Assembly (NCBI GenBank): GCA_963665455.1
Contig: OY762279.1
Span: 1,922,001-1,986,000, forward strand
Length of the DNA: 64,000 nucleotides
Origin: VXNE01 sp963665455
GTDB lineage: Bacteria > Pseudomonadota > Gammaproteobacteria > Pseudomonadales > Azotimanducaceae
Reading direction: 5' to 3'
Part shown: positions 8,729-18,001 of the stretch, piece after piece
Layout of the letters: each line of letters begins with the position of its first letter
Position numbering within the stretch: the stretch's first letter is position 1
The notes under the pieces: model-generated
What the model was told of the DNA's origin: nothing
Database searches by the model: none
The model's input: only the letters and a program-made list of their open reading frames with translations
Position numbers and translations under genes: made by a program

Positions 8729-10186
8729 ATGCGACTCAGCCCCATGGATGCCTCATTCCTGTATGCGGAATCCGTCAGTGGCCCGATGCACATCTCCTCG
8801 ATCTACGTCCTGGAAGGGGAGTTGAGCCCCGCACGCGTGCATGAGCACTTCGCGGAGCGCATCCATCTCGTTCCGAGCTACCGGCGCAAGATTGCCCACG
8901 TGCCGCTCAACGTGGGCCATCCCAAGTGGGTGGACGATCCCAACTTCGATCTGGACCACCACATTCGGCATCACGAACTGTCCCCGGGCGCGACCCTGCA
9001 GGACGGCATCGACGCCGCGACGAAGCTCAACGAACCGATGCTGGATCGTAGTCGTCCCCTGTGGCTGGTCCATGTCATCACCGGGGTGCCCGACCGGACG
9101 CTGATCCTGCAGGCGACGCATCATGCATTGATCGACGGGGCCTCCGGTGTAGAGCTCACCACGGTGATCTACGACTTCCAACCGACGCCGCGGGAGATCG
9201 AGCCGCCGGACGGGCCGTGGCGGCCTGCCCCGGCACCGACAAACATGGATCTGTTCGGCGAGGCCCTGCAGGAGAATCTCGCGAATCTACGGGGCGCCGA
9301 TCCGCGAGGCCTGTTTCCGGATACCGAGAAGCAGCGCGAGCTGGTGGGTCGTGCCGCGTCGGTCTTCGGCAACTTCCTGATGCGCCCGGCGATCACAGCC
9401 CCGTTCAATGCGGGCGCGGTGGGTCCGCGGCGGCGCGTGCGGTACCTGAAAAAGCCGTTTGGCGAGATACGGGAGATTCGGCGTGCCTTCGGCGGCACGA
9501 TCAACGATGTCGCGCTGACCATCGTTTCGGAAGGGGTGGCCCGCTATCTGCGCGCGCACGGCGAACGGGTCGATAGACAATACCTGCGGATCATGTGCCC
9601 CGTGAACGTCCGCACGGAGGACCAAAGCGGTGCGCTCGGCAACCAGGTCTCCGGGGTGTTTCCGATGCTTCCGGCCTGGCCCATGCCGGGTCGCCGGCGT
9701 CTCGCGGCGGTGCGTGCCGAGATGGAGCGCATCAAGGAGCGCGAGGAGGCGCAGGCGATGACCCTCGCGACGGAAGCGGCGGCGGGGGTCTGGCCGTTGG
9801 CGATGGCGCCCACGCAGCTGGTCGGCACGCCGTTCGATCCGACCGCCCTCGCCGCACGGATGCCGGCGCCGGTGCCCCCGAGCTTCGGCTGGCGCCCGCC
9901 GAACCCGGGGGTCAACCTCGTCTGTACGAACGTGCCCGGCGTCCAGGTGCCGCAGTATCTGGCCGGCCACAAGGTGCTCGACACCATCGGGCTCCTGGTG
10001 CTGGCGGGCAACGTGGGCTTCAGCATCACGATCTTGAGCTACAACAAGGAGTTGTTCTTCGGATTCATCTGCGAACCTCGGCTGCTCCCCGATCTGGAGT
10101 TGATCGTCGAAGGCGTGGGCAGCACGTTCGACGAGCTGCTGGAAGAAGCGCGCCAGGAAGCCGGGCAGGCCACCAACCAAGACTAG
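8729..10186 (+). CDS. WS/DGAT-type acyltransferase (wax ester synthase / diacylglycerol acyltransferase)
   Basis: A 485-residue enzyme, close to the usual length. It starts MRLSPMDASFLYAE and has the catalytic HHxxxDG motif as HHALIDG at residues 131-137. A PLWLVHVITGV segment and the C-terminal NVPGVQVPQYLAGHKV (ND/NVPG-type) motif are also typical. The family esterifies fatty alcohols or diacylglycerol with acyl-CoA to make wax esters or triacylglycerol storage lipid at the membrane. A GNAT gene follows 12 bp later. No other neutral-lipid genes are nearby. Confidence 0.9.
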   Translation: MRLSPMDASFLYAESVSGPMHISSIYVLEGELSPARVHEHFAERIHLVPSYRRKIAHVPLNVGHPKWVDDPNFDLDHHIRHHELSPGATLQDGIDAATKLNEPMLDRSRPLWLVHVITGVPDRTLILQATHHALIDGASGVELTTVIYDFQPTPREIEPPDGPWRPAPAPTNMDLFGEALQENLANLRGADPRGLFPDTEKQRELVGRAASVFGNFLMRPAITAPFNAGAVGPRRRVRYLKKPFGEIREIRRAFGGTINDVALTIVSEGVARYLRAHGERVDRQYLRIMCPVNVRTEDQSGALGNQVSGVFPMLPAWPMPGRRRLAAVRAEMERIKEREEAQAMTLATEAAAGVWPLAMAPTQLVGTPFDPTALAARMPAPVPPSFGWRPPNPGVNLVCTNVPGVQVPQYLAGHKVLDTIGLLVLAGNVGFSITILSYNKELFFGFICEPRLLPDLELIVEGVGSTFDELLEEARQEAGQATNQD

Positions 10187-10198
10187 CGAGGCAGAGCA

Positions 10199-10813
10199 TT
10201 GGCAAGGGCAACGGACAACCAGTTTGATACCACCGGTTTGGCTGACCAGTATCCGCGGACGTTTCCGCTCGCCGACGGCTCGTCGGTCGAGCTTCGGGTG
10301 ATGTCGTCGGACGATCGGGATGCCATCCTCGGGTTCGCGCGGGCGCTGCCGGAGGAGGATCTCCTATTCCTGCGCGTGGATTTGACCGAGGCGGACGTGG
10401 TGGACGCGTGGGTCGGCAACATCCGCGGCGGCAGCATGGCGGCCCTTGCCGCGTACCGGGACGACGTCTTCCTGGGCTACGCCGCCGTGCATCGCAATCC
10501 CGCGCCCTGGATGCGCCACATCGGCGAGATCCGCGTCAACGTGGCGCCGGCCGTGCGGGCGCAAGGGTTGGGCCGGCTGCTCGTTTCGCATGTGTTCGAC
10601 ATGGCGCGGGCGTTCGCGCTCCAGAAGCTCGTCGCGCAGATGACCGCGGACCAACCGGGGGCCCAGGCGGCGTTTCGTCGGCTTGGGTTCGTGCCGGAAG
10701 CGCTGTTGGCGGACTTCGTGGTGGACCGGAGCGGGAGATCGCGGGACTTGGTGATGATGACGTTCGACGTCGAGGGATTGACGGACCAGGCGGGCGGGCC
10801 GGTGCGGATCTGA
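10199..10813 (+). CDS. GNAT-family N-acetyltransferase
   Basis: A 204-residue protein with the GNAT acetyl-CoA binding pattern: EIRVNVAPAVRAQGLGRLL (motif A, R/Q-x-x-G-x-G/A) followed by a beta4-alpha4 region and the AFRRLGFVPEAL segment that ends the fold. The target of acetylation is unknown. The likely start is TTG 10199, with GAGGCA a few bases upstream. It sits directly behind the acyltransferase gene and is probably co-transcribed with it. Confidence 0.75.
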   Translation: MARATDNQFDTTGLADQYPRTFPLADGSSVELRVMSSDDRDAILGFARALPEEDLLFLRVDLTEADVVDAWVGNIRGGSMAALAAYRDDVFLGYAAVHRNPAPWMRHIGEIRVNVAPAVRAQGLGRLLVSHVFDMARAFALQKLVAQMTADQPGAQAAFRRLGFVPEALLADFVVDRSGRSRDLVMMTFDVEGLTDQAGGPVRI

Positions 10814-10929
10814 TTTGCGCGAGTCTCGACGTATCCAGGGCCGTGCTCGCCCACATGATCCGGGCGCCCGTGTTGTACCGTGGAAGGCTGAGAGCAGGGC
10901 CGGGCCAGTCCACAGGACTCCGCCGCAGC

Positions 10930-11365
10930 GCTAATCCCTTATGGCGCTGTCGGTGGGAACCACCGAGACGGCGAGGCCCCGATAGTTGGCACGCCATTTG
11001 TTGTGAAGCAGTCTGAACGTTGGGTGCCGTTTCCGCATTCACGTAAAGCCGAATGCCGTCTCTCCCGATGCCGATGCCTACGAAGCCGTCGACGGCGCGC
11101 AGTCCGCGTCCGAGCGCTTAGCGTGCTGAATGTCGGTCATATGACGGCGACCGTGGTGCCGAAGCGATTTCGCCGACGATGACGACTTGGCGGACCCGAA
11201 CGTCAGGCCCGTGGTTCGGCCGTGCTTGACGACGAACTGGCCAAGGAAGGTGGCGGCGGAGTTGGCCTGTCGACCGATGGTCATGACGTGGGGGATTGCC
11301 GAATTGAAGCGGTCCAGAGCTGCGATGCCGTTCGCTGTATTGGCGAAAGCCCTTCGGAAGACCAT
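10930..11365 (-). pseudogene. Decayed trypsin-like serine protease remnants
   Basis: Two minus-strand pieces look like parts of the bacterial trypsin-like family. One at about 11365-11190 reads AFANTANGIAALDRFNSAIP and later KHGRTTGLTFG. The other at about 11110-10985 reads LRAVDGFVGIGIGRDGIRLY. They are in different frames, and their order looks reversed against what I expect for one gene, so they may come from two copies or a rearrangement. No intact frame or GDSGGP motif is seen. The rest of 10814-11409 holds no other recognisable gene. Confidence 0.35.
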
Positions 11366-11409
11366 GCGTGTGCGGCGCGTTCGGAATCGGCATGCGCTTG
11401 CTTTGTCAT

Positions 11410-11751
11410 TTAGCCTCGCACGGAAGAATCGGCGGCGCTGTGGGGCAACCCGCGTTCTCTATTGCGTTCCACATACCACTTGATCAGCTCCCGCCGGACT
11501 GCGTCCGCTCTTTCCTTGCCAGCCTCTGCCCCAGCCTTCTGTTTCCAGAGATCCTCTGCCGCCTGCGGCACACTATCGTGGTAGGCGAGCAGCCTACCCC
11601 AGTCTGAAAGGCCTGTCAGTGCTTGCCGCGACTTCGACACGGCTGCCATTGCGTCGTCTGCAGGCCACTTACAGACTTCCATCAGTGCGTCTGTCACATC
11701 CGCCCAGTAGGCGTGCGTGTCGATGTCCTCTGCCTTCCTCGCAACTCCCAT
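11410..11751 (-). CDS. Small hypothetical protein downstream of a DUF3990-like gene
   Basis: 113 residues, soluble, charged and largely helical (for example DDAMAAVSKSRQALTGLSDW and a C-terminal RRELIKWYVERNRERG). I do not recognise its family. ATG 11751 is chosen because GGAGGAAGG lies just upstream; ATG 11766 and TTG 11769 are in-frame alternatives. The start falls 12 bases after the stop of the DUF3990-like gene, so the two are almost certainly one operon. By position it is a candidate antitoxin or accessory protein. This is inference only. Confidence 0.6.
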   Translation of the reverse strand: MGVARKAEDIDTHAYWADVTDALMEVCKWPADDAMAAVSKSRQALTGLSDWGRLLAYHDSVPQAAEDLWKQKAGAEAGKERADAVRRELIKWYVERNRERGLPHSAADSSVRG

Positions 11752-11765
11752 CGTTCCTTCCTCCA

Positions 11766-12281
11766 TCAATACACGGGGTTTCCGTGCGAGATGATCGCCG
11801 CAGTGGTCAGCACCTTCAGCGCATCTTCGGTATGAAAGCTGATCTGGTCAGCATTGGCGATAACCAAGAATTGCGGGTACAAAGACACTGGCCCGTACAC
11901 CACGTCGTAGTACCCCGACCCCGCTCTGGCGTGGTTGTTCCCGCTGCGGCAGTGAGCCACCAGTTGCCAATAGTCCGAGTTCGGCGCGAAGTCCTCCCGC
12001 ACAAAGGCCATATGCTCTAGGTCCGCCATGGTATCTCGGTCAATCGTGAATTCCACGACCGCCGCGCTCTTCGCGCCCCGACCTTGACCGATGTAGAACC
12101 GGCGGTTGGCCCACTGTTCCGCCTGATGCACGTTCGTCGTCGTGTAGAAACCCTGACCGAAATCCGTGGTTGGACTTCCGCTCGCCAGACTGATCCCATG
12201 CCTGCCGCCTGCGGGAACGATTTGGTTGGCCGACACGTCGTCACAACCGTGATACACCTTGAGTGGCTGGTTCTTCCACAT
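11766..12281 (-). CDS. DUF3990-like protein, probable ADP-ribosyltransferase fold
   Basis: 171 residues. ATG 12281 is preceded by AGGAG at good spacing. Visible motifs are KVYHGCDD near the N-terminus, TDFGQGFYTTTN followed by QAEQWANRR, and a C-terminal block with YYDVVYGPV then QISFHTEDAL. These are the hallmarks I associate with DUF3990, a family linked to ADP-ribosyltransferase-like folds and often found as a toxin beside a small partner protein. That link is recalled, not tested. The catalytic residues would be the His of YHG, the Tyr of GFYTTT and a late polar residue. It forms a two-gene unit with the 113-residue protein downstream and lies among decayed toxin genes. Confidence 0.65.
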   Translation of the reverse strand: MWKNQPLKVYHGCDDVSANQIVPAGGRHGISLASGSPTTDFGQGFYTTTNVHQAEQWANRRFYIGQGRGAKSAAVVEFTIDRDTMADLEHMAFVREDFAPNSDYWQLVAHCRSGNNHARAGSGYYDVVYGPVSLYPQFLVIANADQISFHTEDALKVLTTAAIISHGNPVY

Positions 12282-12394
12282 CGCCGCCCAACTCCTATGC
12301 GCACGCCTAAACTTGCCAGCCGACCCGCTGCCCGTCAACCTTCGCTGCGCTCTTGCCGGCGTTCCTCGCGTGGCCGCGGTCCTTGCCACGTGCA

Positions 12395-12732
12395 CGGGTC
12401 CACCCGCGTGCCACCGGCCCGCTCAAGGCGCTCACGGAGGTGCCATCCAGCTCCTCGTGTCGGAGCGGTGAGCCTCTTCGTGGGGGTTGGGCCAATCTCT
12501 CCTCCGTTGGAATCCGGAGGCGAAACCCGCACCGGTGGCGTTGCCGAGCATCCAATGCGAGGAGATGTTCGACAGCCTGCGGTGCTCGTACTAGCCCCGA
12601 CGTCGGAGTGGACGCCCTCGAACCACATGTGCTCAATCGTCTGTTCCGCGGTGGTCCTTGTCTCCTCGCAGGGACTCGGCAGGAGATCTTCGCGTGTTTG
12701 GTCGATGGCGAGGACGTGATACTCGCCGCGAG
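12395..12732 (-). pseudogene. Remnant of a DUF2235-type hydrolase (Tle1-like) gene
   Basis: Reading the minus strand across several frame changes gives EYHVLAIDQTREDLLPSPC, then HMWFEGVHSDVG, then YEHRRLSNIS and a WMLGNATGAG segment, a GFRLRIPTEE stretch and NPHEEAHRSDTRSWM. The W-F-x-G-x-H-S-D-V-G motif with a following Y is the signature of DUF2235 alpha/beta hydrolases, which include type VI secretion phospholipase effectors. At least three frameshifts are present and no intact frame remains. The rest of the 12282-12830 gap shows nothing except the terminator at its right end. Confidence 0.55.
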
Positions 12733-12771
12733 GAGCCCTGCAGGTGCCTTGATGCGGGCGCTCCGCGGTGC

Positions 12772-12803
12772 GAAAGAAAACGGCCCGCGCGATGCGCGGG
12801 CCG
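12772..12803 (-). terminator. Intrinsic terminator of the first TonB receptor gene
   Basis: A perfect 10-bp inverted repeat, CGGCCCGCGC (12781-12790) and GCGCGGGCCG (12794-12803), has a 3-base loop. On the minus strand it is followed by TTTTCTTTC. It lies 28 bp after the stop of the receptor gene ending at 12831. The same structure follows the second receptor. Confidence 0.9.
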
Positions 12804-12830
12804 CTGTTGTCGGAAGGTAAGGACGGGGCC

Positions 12831-15290
12831 TTACAGGCTGTAGTTGAGTTGCACTCCGAACGTGCGCGGCCGACCGAAGCGGTAGCCGACCTGGTTCAGC
12901 TCGTACACGACGCGCTCGTCGGTCATGTTGCGCACGTAGAGGCCGATCTGCCAGTCGTCCCGTCCGAGCAGCAGCTTGACGTCACCGGTCTGGTAGGCGG
13001 GCGCTGGGCGTTCGTTGTTGGCCGTGTTCCACGACTCGCCAACCCAGTACGCGTCCACCCTCGCGGTCGCGTTGAAGTTGCCGAGCCCGAAGTCGTAGGC
13101 AACGCCTAGGTACTGGCTGTACTCGGGGGCGTTGGCCAGCCGGTTGCCGGGCTGGATGTCCACCCCGAGGTAACGGCCCGCCGCGGCGGCGTGGATCTCG
13201 GCCGTCCAGTTCCAGTCGCCGCCGAAGTTCACGCTCAGGTTCTCCATCGGGACCATGCGGAACTCGTACTCGATGCCCTGGCTCTCGGCGGAGCCTTCGT
13301 TGCGGTTGAAGCTGAAACCGAGCGGACTGACATCGGGAATGTCCGGAATCTCGTCGTTGAAGGCCACGATCGTGTCTTCCCAGTCGATCTGGTAGAGCGA
13401 GGCGGTGAAGCTGAAGCGGCCTTCGGCGAGGGTCGCCTTGATGCCCAGTTCGATGTTGACCGTTTGGTCTCCTTCCACCGTCTGCACCCCGACGTACTGG
13501 TCGTAATATTCCTGCGCTCGGGGGTTGTTTGCCCGGATGGCGTCCAACTCGGCGACCTTCGTCGCGACGCTCCTGTTCACGATGCCCGGCCGATAGCCCT
13601 GTGAATAGGTCAGGTACATCATGAAGTCCGCCATCGGGCGCCACGTCAACGTCACCTTGGGCGAGGTGATGTCCGTGGAGATGCCGAGTTCGTTCACGGC
13701 GTTCGACCTCGTGTCCACGCCCGGGGGTGCGACGGTGAGGTCATAGGACACCTCGCCGAAACGGGCTCCGACCAGGATCTCCCACTGGTCGCTGAGCGCG
13801 TAGCTCACCTCGCCGAAGACGGCCTCTTCGCCGAAATCGTTGTAGCTGGTATTGCCCGGAACGATGGCGTTCAGGAAGCCGATGACCGCCTGCTGGGTCG
13901 CAACCGGAACCTCGGGGTAGAAGTTGTACTGCAGCCAGCAATGGGTATCGAGGCCGTCGTAGGCCGCCGGCCCGCCGTTGTGACAGCGTGCGTGCTCTCC
14001 ACCCTGGGACTCGTCGTCCTTGTAGTAGGCACCAACTGTCCACTGCCAACGGCTGTCCGTGTTGGACACCAGACGCAGTTCCTGGACGAATCGCTCTGAG
14101 GCGCGGTAGAACGCGCCGTCGCCGCCCAACCCGGTCATCAGGTCGGGTCCGAAGACGGCGTTCACGACGTTGATCAGGCCGATGGAGTAGCGTGGGCTGG
14201 TCTCTTCCGAGTAGTCCGTCGAGCGGTCGAAATAGGAAGTGCTCGAAGTGAAATCGGCGAACGGCAGCTCCCACTCGATGCTGAAGTTGTACATCTCCTG
14301 GTCGTCGTAGCCGCCGCTCTGGTGGTCCCAGTGCCCGAGGTGCGTCACGTACGGGTCACGCCTGCGGAACTGATCGAACTGGCCTTCGCAGACCGTGCCG
14401 GGGAGGTCGTACACGTGCACCTGGCCGTTCGGGTCGGAAGGCGTCGACTCCGCGAAACAGTGGAAGGCGAGCCCCGGACCGCCGTACTCGCCGTCGATGA
14501 CGTTGATCATGCCGGAGATTTCGATGGTGTCCGTGGGGTACCACGCCACCCGGAGCCGCATGCCGTCCTCGAGGAAGGTGTCGCTGTCCTCGTTGTTGCG
14601 CGGCGCCACCTGGTCGAGGATGCCCTGGCGGTCGCGCCGGTAGACGACCGCCCTTGCCGCGAGGTGGTCGCCGAGCGGGATGTTCACCATGGCGTCCGCC
14701 CGGTAGGAGAGCCCGTCCGACTCGCCGATGGCCTCGACGTTGACCTGGGCCGAGTAATCGAACTCGCTTGGGTCCGGCTTCTTCGTGATGTAGCGGATCG
14801 AGCCGCCCATGGCGCCCTCGCCATAGAGCGTGCCTTGGGGACCCTTCAGCACTTCGACCCGCTCCAGGTCGAACAGGGGCCCGAGCGTTTGGGCGAGCCC
14901 GCCGGAGTTGGCGTCCGTGATCGGCATGTTGTCGAAGTAGACGCCGACCGTGGCGCCGCCACCGGCCGCGGGCGGGGTGATCCCGCGCACCGTCAGCGTG
15001 TTGTAGGTCTGCGAGTTGCTGCGGTAGGCGAGGCCGGGGATGGACTGGTAGAGGGTCTGGATGTCCTCGATGCCCTTGTTGACGATGTCGTGGTCCGTGA
15101 CCGCGGAGATCGTCAGGGGAGTGTCCATCAGGCGCGTGTCCCGGTACGTGGCGGAAACCACGATCTCCTCGACGACGCCGGACGCCCGTTCGTCGTCGTC
15201 CTCCTCGGCCAGCGCCGGGGGCGCGGCCAAAGCGACCGCGGCACCGGCCGCCAGGATCCGAAGCGCGTGAATGCTCGATGCTCTCCTCAT
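12831..15290 (-). CDS. TonB-dependent outer-membrane receptor (copy 1)
   Basis: 819 residues. ATG 15290 is preceded by GGGAGGG at 8-base spacing. The signal peptide (HALRILAAGAAVALAAPPALAEE) is followed by a plug domain beginning VVEEIVVSATYRDTRLMD and containing VEVLKGPQGTLYGEGAMGGS. A long beta-barrel ends FGVQLNYSL. The barrel contains four-Cys loops (HCF, VCEGQ, ARCHN, HCWLQ). The family imports siderophores, cobalamin, glycans or other large substrates using TonB energy; the substrate is unknown. The gene is a tandem duplicate of the receptor at 15521-18001, very similar throughout except for parts of the central barrel. Confidence 0.92.
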   Translation of the reverse strand: MRRASSIHALRILAAGAAVALAAPPALAEEDDDERASGVVEEIVVSATYRDTRLMDTPLTISAVTDHDIVNKGIEDIQTLYQSIPGLAYRSNSQTYNTLTVRGITPPAAGGGATVGVYFDNMPITDANSGGLAQTLGPLFDLERVEVLKGPQGTLYGEGAMGGSIRYITKKPDPSEFDYSAQVNVEAIGESDGLSYRADAMVNIPLGDHLAARAVVYRRDRQGILDQVAPRNNEDSDTFLEDGMRLRVAWYPTDTIEISGMINVIDGEYGGPGLAFHCFAESTPSDPNGQVHVYDLPGTVCEGQFDQFRRRDPYVTHLGHWDHQSGGYDDQEMYNFSIEWELPFADFTSSTSYFDRSTDYSEETSPRYSIGLINVVNAVFGPDLMTGLGGDGAFYRASERFVQELRLVSNTDSRWQWTVGAYYKDDESQGGEHARCHNGGPAAYDGLDTHCWLQYNFYPEVPVATQQAVIGFLNAIVPGNTSYNDFGEEAVFGEVSYALSDQWEILVGARFGEVSYDLTVAPPGVDTRSNAVNELGISTDITSPKVTLTWRPMADFMMYLTYSQGYRPGIVNRSVATKVAELDAIRANNPRAQEYYDQYVGVQTVEGDQTVNIELGIKATLAEGRFSFTASLYQIDWEDTIVAFNDEIPDIPDVSPLGFSFNRNEGSAESQGIEYEFRMVPMENLSVNFGGDWNWTAEIHAAAAGRYLGVDIQPGNRLANAPEYSQYLGVAYDFGLGNFNATARVDAYWVGESWNTANNERPAPAYQTGDVKLLLGRDDWQIGLYVRNMTDERVVYELNQVGYRFGRPRTFGVQLNYSL

Positions 15291-15460
15291 CTGCGAAACC
15301 CTCCCTGATTGAAGCACCGACTACTACCACTGCCCGCCATAGCGGCGGGCATCAATGTAGCCGCCAGTATCGACTCCCTATTTCGCACGCTTGGAGGGCG
15401 TTGTCAACGCGCCTGCCGCGCGGGGCCCCGCAGTCGCCTTGAAGCGGGCGCGCCGCCGTG

Positions 15461-15493
15461 CGAAAGGAAACGGCCCGCGCGATGCGCGGGCCG
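15461..15493 (-). terminator. Intrinsic terminator of the second TonB receptor gene
   Basis: CGGCCCGCGC (15471-15480), GAT, GCGCGGGCCG (15484-15493), then TTTCCTTTC on the minus strand. It sits 27 bp after the stop at 15521. It is nearly identical, with flanks, to the terminator at 12772-12803, so the duplication included the downstream region. The rest of the 15291-15520 gap shows no other feature. Confidence 0.88.
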
Positions 15494-15520
15494 CTGTTGT
15501 CGGAAGGTAAGGCCGGGGCC

Positions 15521-18001
15521 TTACAGGCTGTAGTTGAGTTGCACTCCGAACGTGCGGGGGCGACCGAACCGATAGCCGACCTGGTTCAACTCATAGACCA
15601 CGCGTTCGTCCGTGAAGTTGCGCACGTAGAGTCCGATCTGCCAGTCGTCGCGCCCTAGCAGCAACTTGGCGTCCCCGGTCTGGTAGGCGGGTGCCGGCCG
15701 TTCGTTGTTCGCCGTATTCCAAGACTCGCCAACCCAGTAGGCGTCGACCCGGGCGGTCGCGTTGAAGTTGCCGAGCCCGAAGTCGTACGCAACCCCGAGG
15801 TACTGGCTGTACTCGGGCGCGTTGGCCAGGCGGTTGCCGGGCTGAATGTCCACGCCGAGGTAACGGCCCGCCGCGGCGGCGTCGATGCGGGCAGTCCAGT
15901 TCCAGTCGCCGCCGAAATTGACGCTCAGGTCCTCCATCGGGACTATGCGGAACTCGTACTCGATGCCTTGACTCTCGGCGGACCCCTCGTTGCGGTTGTA
16001 CGCGAAGCCGAGGGGGAAGGCGGTCGGAAACTCCGGGACTTCCTGTTGGATCCGCACGATGGTGTCCTGCCAGTCGATTTGGTAGAGCGAGGCCGTGAAG
16101 CTGAAGCGGCCGTCCGCCAGCGTCGCCTTCACGCCGAGCTCGAGGTTGATGGCTTCGTCACCCTCTGCGGTCACTACTGATGCGAGTTCGTCGTAGTACC
16201 GCTGCGCGATGGGATCGTCTTGCCGGAGGTCGTCGAGGTCGGCGCGGAGGTCCACCACGGCTGGGTTGATAATACCGGGTCGGTATCCTTGCGAATAGGT
16301 CACGTACGCCATGAAGTCCGGCATCGGTCTCCAAGTCAACGTCACCTTGGGAGAGGAAATATCCGTTGTGATGCCCAAGGTTTTCAACGGGTTGGACCGC
16401 GAATCCGAATTGTTCTGTGCCACGATCAGATCGTTGGACACTTCGGCCCACCGCGCGCCGACCAAGATCTCCCACTGGTCGTTGATCGCATAACTCAATT
16501 CGCCGAACACCGCCTGTTCCCCGAAGTCGAGAAAGTTGACTTCGGTGGGGACGATGGCGTTCAAGAGGCCGATGATCGCCTGCTGCTCGTCAATCGGGAC
16601 GTCCGGGTAGAAGTTGTACTGTAGCCAACAGTGGGTATCGAGGCCGTCGTAGGCCGGCGGCCCGCCGTTGTGGCATCGCGCGTGCTCCCCGGTTTGGGAC
16701 TCGTCGTCCTTGTAGTAGGCCCCGACCGTCCACTGCCAGCGGCTGTCGGTGTTGGACACGAGACGCAGCTCCTGAACGAAGCGCTCCGAGGCGCGGTAGA
16801 AGAGCCCGTCGCCGCCGAGGCCCGTCATCTTGTCCGGCCCGCACAGATCCAGCAAACCGAAGCAGCCGCCGTCGACCAACTGGATCAGCCCGATCGAATA
16901 GCGCGGGCTGGTTTCCTCCGAGTAGTCGATCTCGCGGTCGAAGAACGAGCTGCTTGCGGTGAAGGTCGCGAACGGCAGCTCCCACTCGACGGTGAAGTTG
17001 TACATCGTCTGCTCGTCGTAGCCGCCGCTCTGGTGGTGCCAGTGCCCGAGGTGCGTCTGGTACGGGTCGCGCCGCCGGAACTGGTCGAACTGACCTTCGC
17101 AGATGGTTCCCGGGAGGTCGTATACATGGACCTGTCCATTCGGGTCCGATGGGGTGGACTCGGAGAAGCAGTGGTATGCGAGCCCCGGACCGCCGTATTC
17201 ACCGTCGATGACGTTGACCATGCCGGACACCTCGATGGTATCCGTGGGGTACCACGCCACCACGAGGCGCATGCCGTCCTCAAGGAACGTGTCAACGTCC
17301 TCCTCGGACCGCGGGGCCACTTGGTCGATGACGCCTTGGCGGTCGCGCCGGTAGACGACGGCCCGGGCGGCGAGGTGGTCGCCGAGCGGGACGTTCAACA
17401 TGCCGTCGGTCCGGTAGGACAGGCCGTCGGACTCGCCGATGGCCTCGACGTTTGCCTGTATCGCGTAGTCGAAGCCGCTCGGGTCGGGCTTCTTCGTGAT
17501 GTAGCGGATCGAGCCGCCCATGGCGCCCTCGCCGTAGAGCGTGCCCTGGGGACCCTTCAGCACCTCGACCCGCTCCAGGTCGAAGAGCGGCCCGAGCGTC
17601 TGTGCGAGGCCGCCGGTGGTGGCGTCCGTGATCGGCATATTGTCGAAGTAGACGCCGACGGTGGCGCCGGTGCCGCCGGCCGGCGGGGTGATCCCGCGCA
17701 CCGACAACGTGTTGTAGGTCTGCGAGTTGCTCCGATAGGCCAGGCCGGGGATGGACTGGTAGAGCGTCTGGATGTCCTCGATGCCCTTGTTGACGATGTC
17801 GTGGTCGGTAACCGCGGAGATCGTCAGCGGCGTGTCCATCAGGCGGGTGTCCCGGTACGTGGCGGAAACCACGATCTCCTCGACGACGCCGGATGCCCGT
17901 TCTTCGTTGTCCTCCTCGGCCAGCGCCGGGGGCGCGGCTAGGGCGATGGCGGCGCCGGCCGCCAGAATGCGAAGCGCATGGGCGCTCGATGCTCTCCTCA
18001 T
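15521..18001 (-). CDS. TonB-dependent outer-membrane receptor (copy 2)
   Basis: 826 residues. ATG 18001 has GAGGGAGAG upstream. Domain order is as in copy 1: signal peptide, plug with VEVLKGPQGTLYGEGAMGGS, and a barrel ending FGVQLNYSL. It differs mainly in central barrel segments, including an extra GGCFGLLDLCGPD loop (around residues 395-410) and the region around ISSPKVTLTWRPMPDFMAYV. The loops that meet the ligand may thus have diverged after duplication. No regulator (FecR or sigma type) lies next to either copy. Confidence 0.92.
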   Translation of the reverse strand: MRRASSAHALRILAAGAAIALAAPPALAEEDNEERASGVVEEIVVSATYRDTRLMDTPLTISAVTDHDIVNKGIEDIQTLYQSIPGLAYRSNSQTYNTLSVRGITPPAGGTGATVGVYFDNMPITDATTGGLAQTLGPLFDLERVEVLKGPQGTLYGEGAMGGSIRYITKKPDPSGFDYAIQANVEAIGESDGLSYRTDGMLNVPLGDHLAARAVVYRRDRQGVIDQVAPRSEEDVDTFLEDGMRLVVAWYPTDTIEVSGMVNVIDGEYGGPGLAYHCFSESTPSDPNGQVHVYDLPGTICEGQFDQFRRRDPYQTHLGHWHHQSGGYDEQTMYNFTVEWELPFATFTASSSFFDREIDYSEETSPRYSIGLIQLVDGGCFGLLDLCGPDKMTGLGGDGLFYRASERFVQELRLVSNTDSRWQWTVGAYYKDDESQTGEHARCHNGGPPAYDGLDTHCWLQYNFYPDVPIDEQQAIIGLLNAIVPTEVNFLDFGEQAVFGELSYAINDQWEILVGARWAEVSNDLIVAQNNSDSRSNPLKTLGITTDISSPKVTLTWRPMPDFMAYVTYSQGYRPGIINPAVVDLRADLDDLRQDDPIAQRYYDELASVVTAEGDEAINLELGVKATLADGRFSFTASLYQIDWQDTIVRIQQEVPEFPTAFPLGFAYNRNEGSAESQGIEYEFRIVPMEDLSVNFGGDWNWTARIDAAAAGRYLGVDIQPGNRLANAPEYSQYLGVAYDFGLGNFNATARVDAYWVGESWNTANNERPAPAYQTGDAKLLLGRDDWQIGLYVRNFTDERVVYELNQVGYRFGRPRTFGVQLNYSL

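Noticed and set aside
10985..11003. A sigma-54 (-24/-12) promoter-like TTGGCAC sequence
   Set aside because: The -12 element has GT where GC is needed, and it lies inside protease remnants with no gene in the right place downstream.
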